Origin: Cytophagales bacterium WSM2-2
GTDB taxonomy: Bacteria > Bacteroidota > Bacteroidia > Cytophagales > Cyclobacteriaceae
NCBI GenBank assembly: GCA_015472025.1
Contig: BNHL01000001.1
Location: 2,205,501-2,269,500 of the forward strand
Length of the DNA: 64,000 bases
Direction of reading: 5' to 3'
Of the stretch, positions 63,930-64,000 are shown one piece after another. Position numbers and translations under genes: made by a program. The notes beneath the pieces were generated by a model. The model was given only the letters and a program-made list of their open reading frames with translations. It did no database searches and was not told the DNA's origin. Every line of letters begins with the position of its first letter. Position 1 is the stretch's first letter.

Positions 63930-64000
63930 ATGATCAAAAACATTTCAAAATTCATTTTAGCATCTTCTGTGCTATTGTCATGCTCAAGCAAGAAATCGTA
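63930..64000 (+). CDS. Lipoprotein, probably membrane-fusion protein of an efflux pump (5' end only)
   Basis: ATG 63930 opens MIKNISKFILASSVLLSCSSKKS, a lipoprotein signal with lipobox VLLSC, and runs off the window after 23 codons. It lies 10 bp after a TolC-type gene, so a HlyD/RND membrane-fusion protein is the likely identity. The domain itself is not visible. Confidence 0.6.
   Translation, partial: MIKNISKFILASSVLLSCSSKKS

Overview
The window looks like the chromosome of a Bacteroidota bacterium, most likely a Cytophagales-type environmental member. Supporting signs are three SusC/SusD outer-membrane uptake pairs, two proteins with type IX secretion (T9SS) C-terminal sorting tails, lipoproteins with acidic residues after the lipobox cysteine, an atpBEFHAG operon without atpD/atpC, TAnnTTTG-type -7 promoter elements and few Shine-Dalgarno sequences. 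No insertion sequence, prophage, CRISPR array or rRNA was seen. One tRNA gene (Pro, anticodon CGG) is present.

Layout. 1-2.9 kb: the first 622 codons of a large nuclease-helicase (minus strand), then two small unrecognised genes. 3.1-4.5 kb: a NarL-type response regulator and a NarX-type histidine kinase, tail to tail and sharing stop bases. 4.6-12.7 kb: a minus-strand cell-envelope block with a flippase, TPR protein, DUF4292 lipoprotein, EnvC-like LytM protein, TatA, a LysM lytic transglycosylase and a PfkB sugar/nucleoside kinase. 12.9-17.5 kb: a T9SS cargo protein, a mannose-1-phosphate guanylyltransferase and RecQ. 17.6-22.7 kb: the ATP synthase operon, with two hairpins between genes. 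22.7-25.8 kb: a UbiA-like membrane protein overlapping a methyltransferase, thymidine kinase, and a hypothetical gene. 25.9-30.5 kb: nrdB-nrdA (class Ia ribonucleotide reductase) divergent from rplU-rpmA.

30.9-47.9 kb: three successive SusC/SusD modules, the first two with an extra surface lipoprotein. There are no glycoside hydrolases or dedicated regulators beside them, so the substrate cannot be inferred. The second and third modules share a duplicated promoter/leader and nearly identical signal-peptide DNA although the receptors diverge afterwards. 48-50.8 kb: a large exported TPR-CHAT (caspase-like) protein. 50.8-58.5 kb: an RsmB-type rRNA methyltransferase, an M28 peptidase lipoprotein, a propeller/DUF5018-like T9SS cargo protein, a serine hydrolase with an NTF2/lumazine-binding-like N-terminus, and a membrane-anchored AraC regulator.

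58.5-64 kb: tRNA-Pro with a terminator and an apparent GIY-YIG endonuclease relic, then mostly single small genes (NAD(P)-binding protein, DUF1801, YfiR-like, DUF4440-like, SRPBCC). The window ends in a TolC-type efflux protein and the first codons of a lipoprotein that is probably its membrane-fusion partner.

Most of the window is housekeeping. The best leads are the exported CHAT protein, the duplicated leader/signal-peptide cassettes of the SusC genes, the tRNA-linked GIY-YIG relic, the 53-codon ORF overlapping the response-regulator start, the UbiA-methyltransferase pair, and the hairpins in the atp operon.
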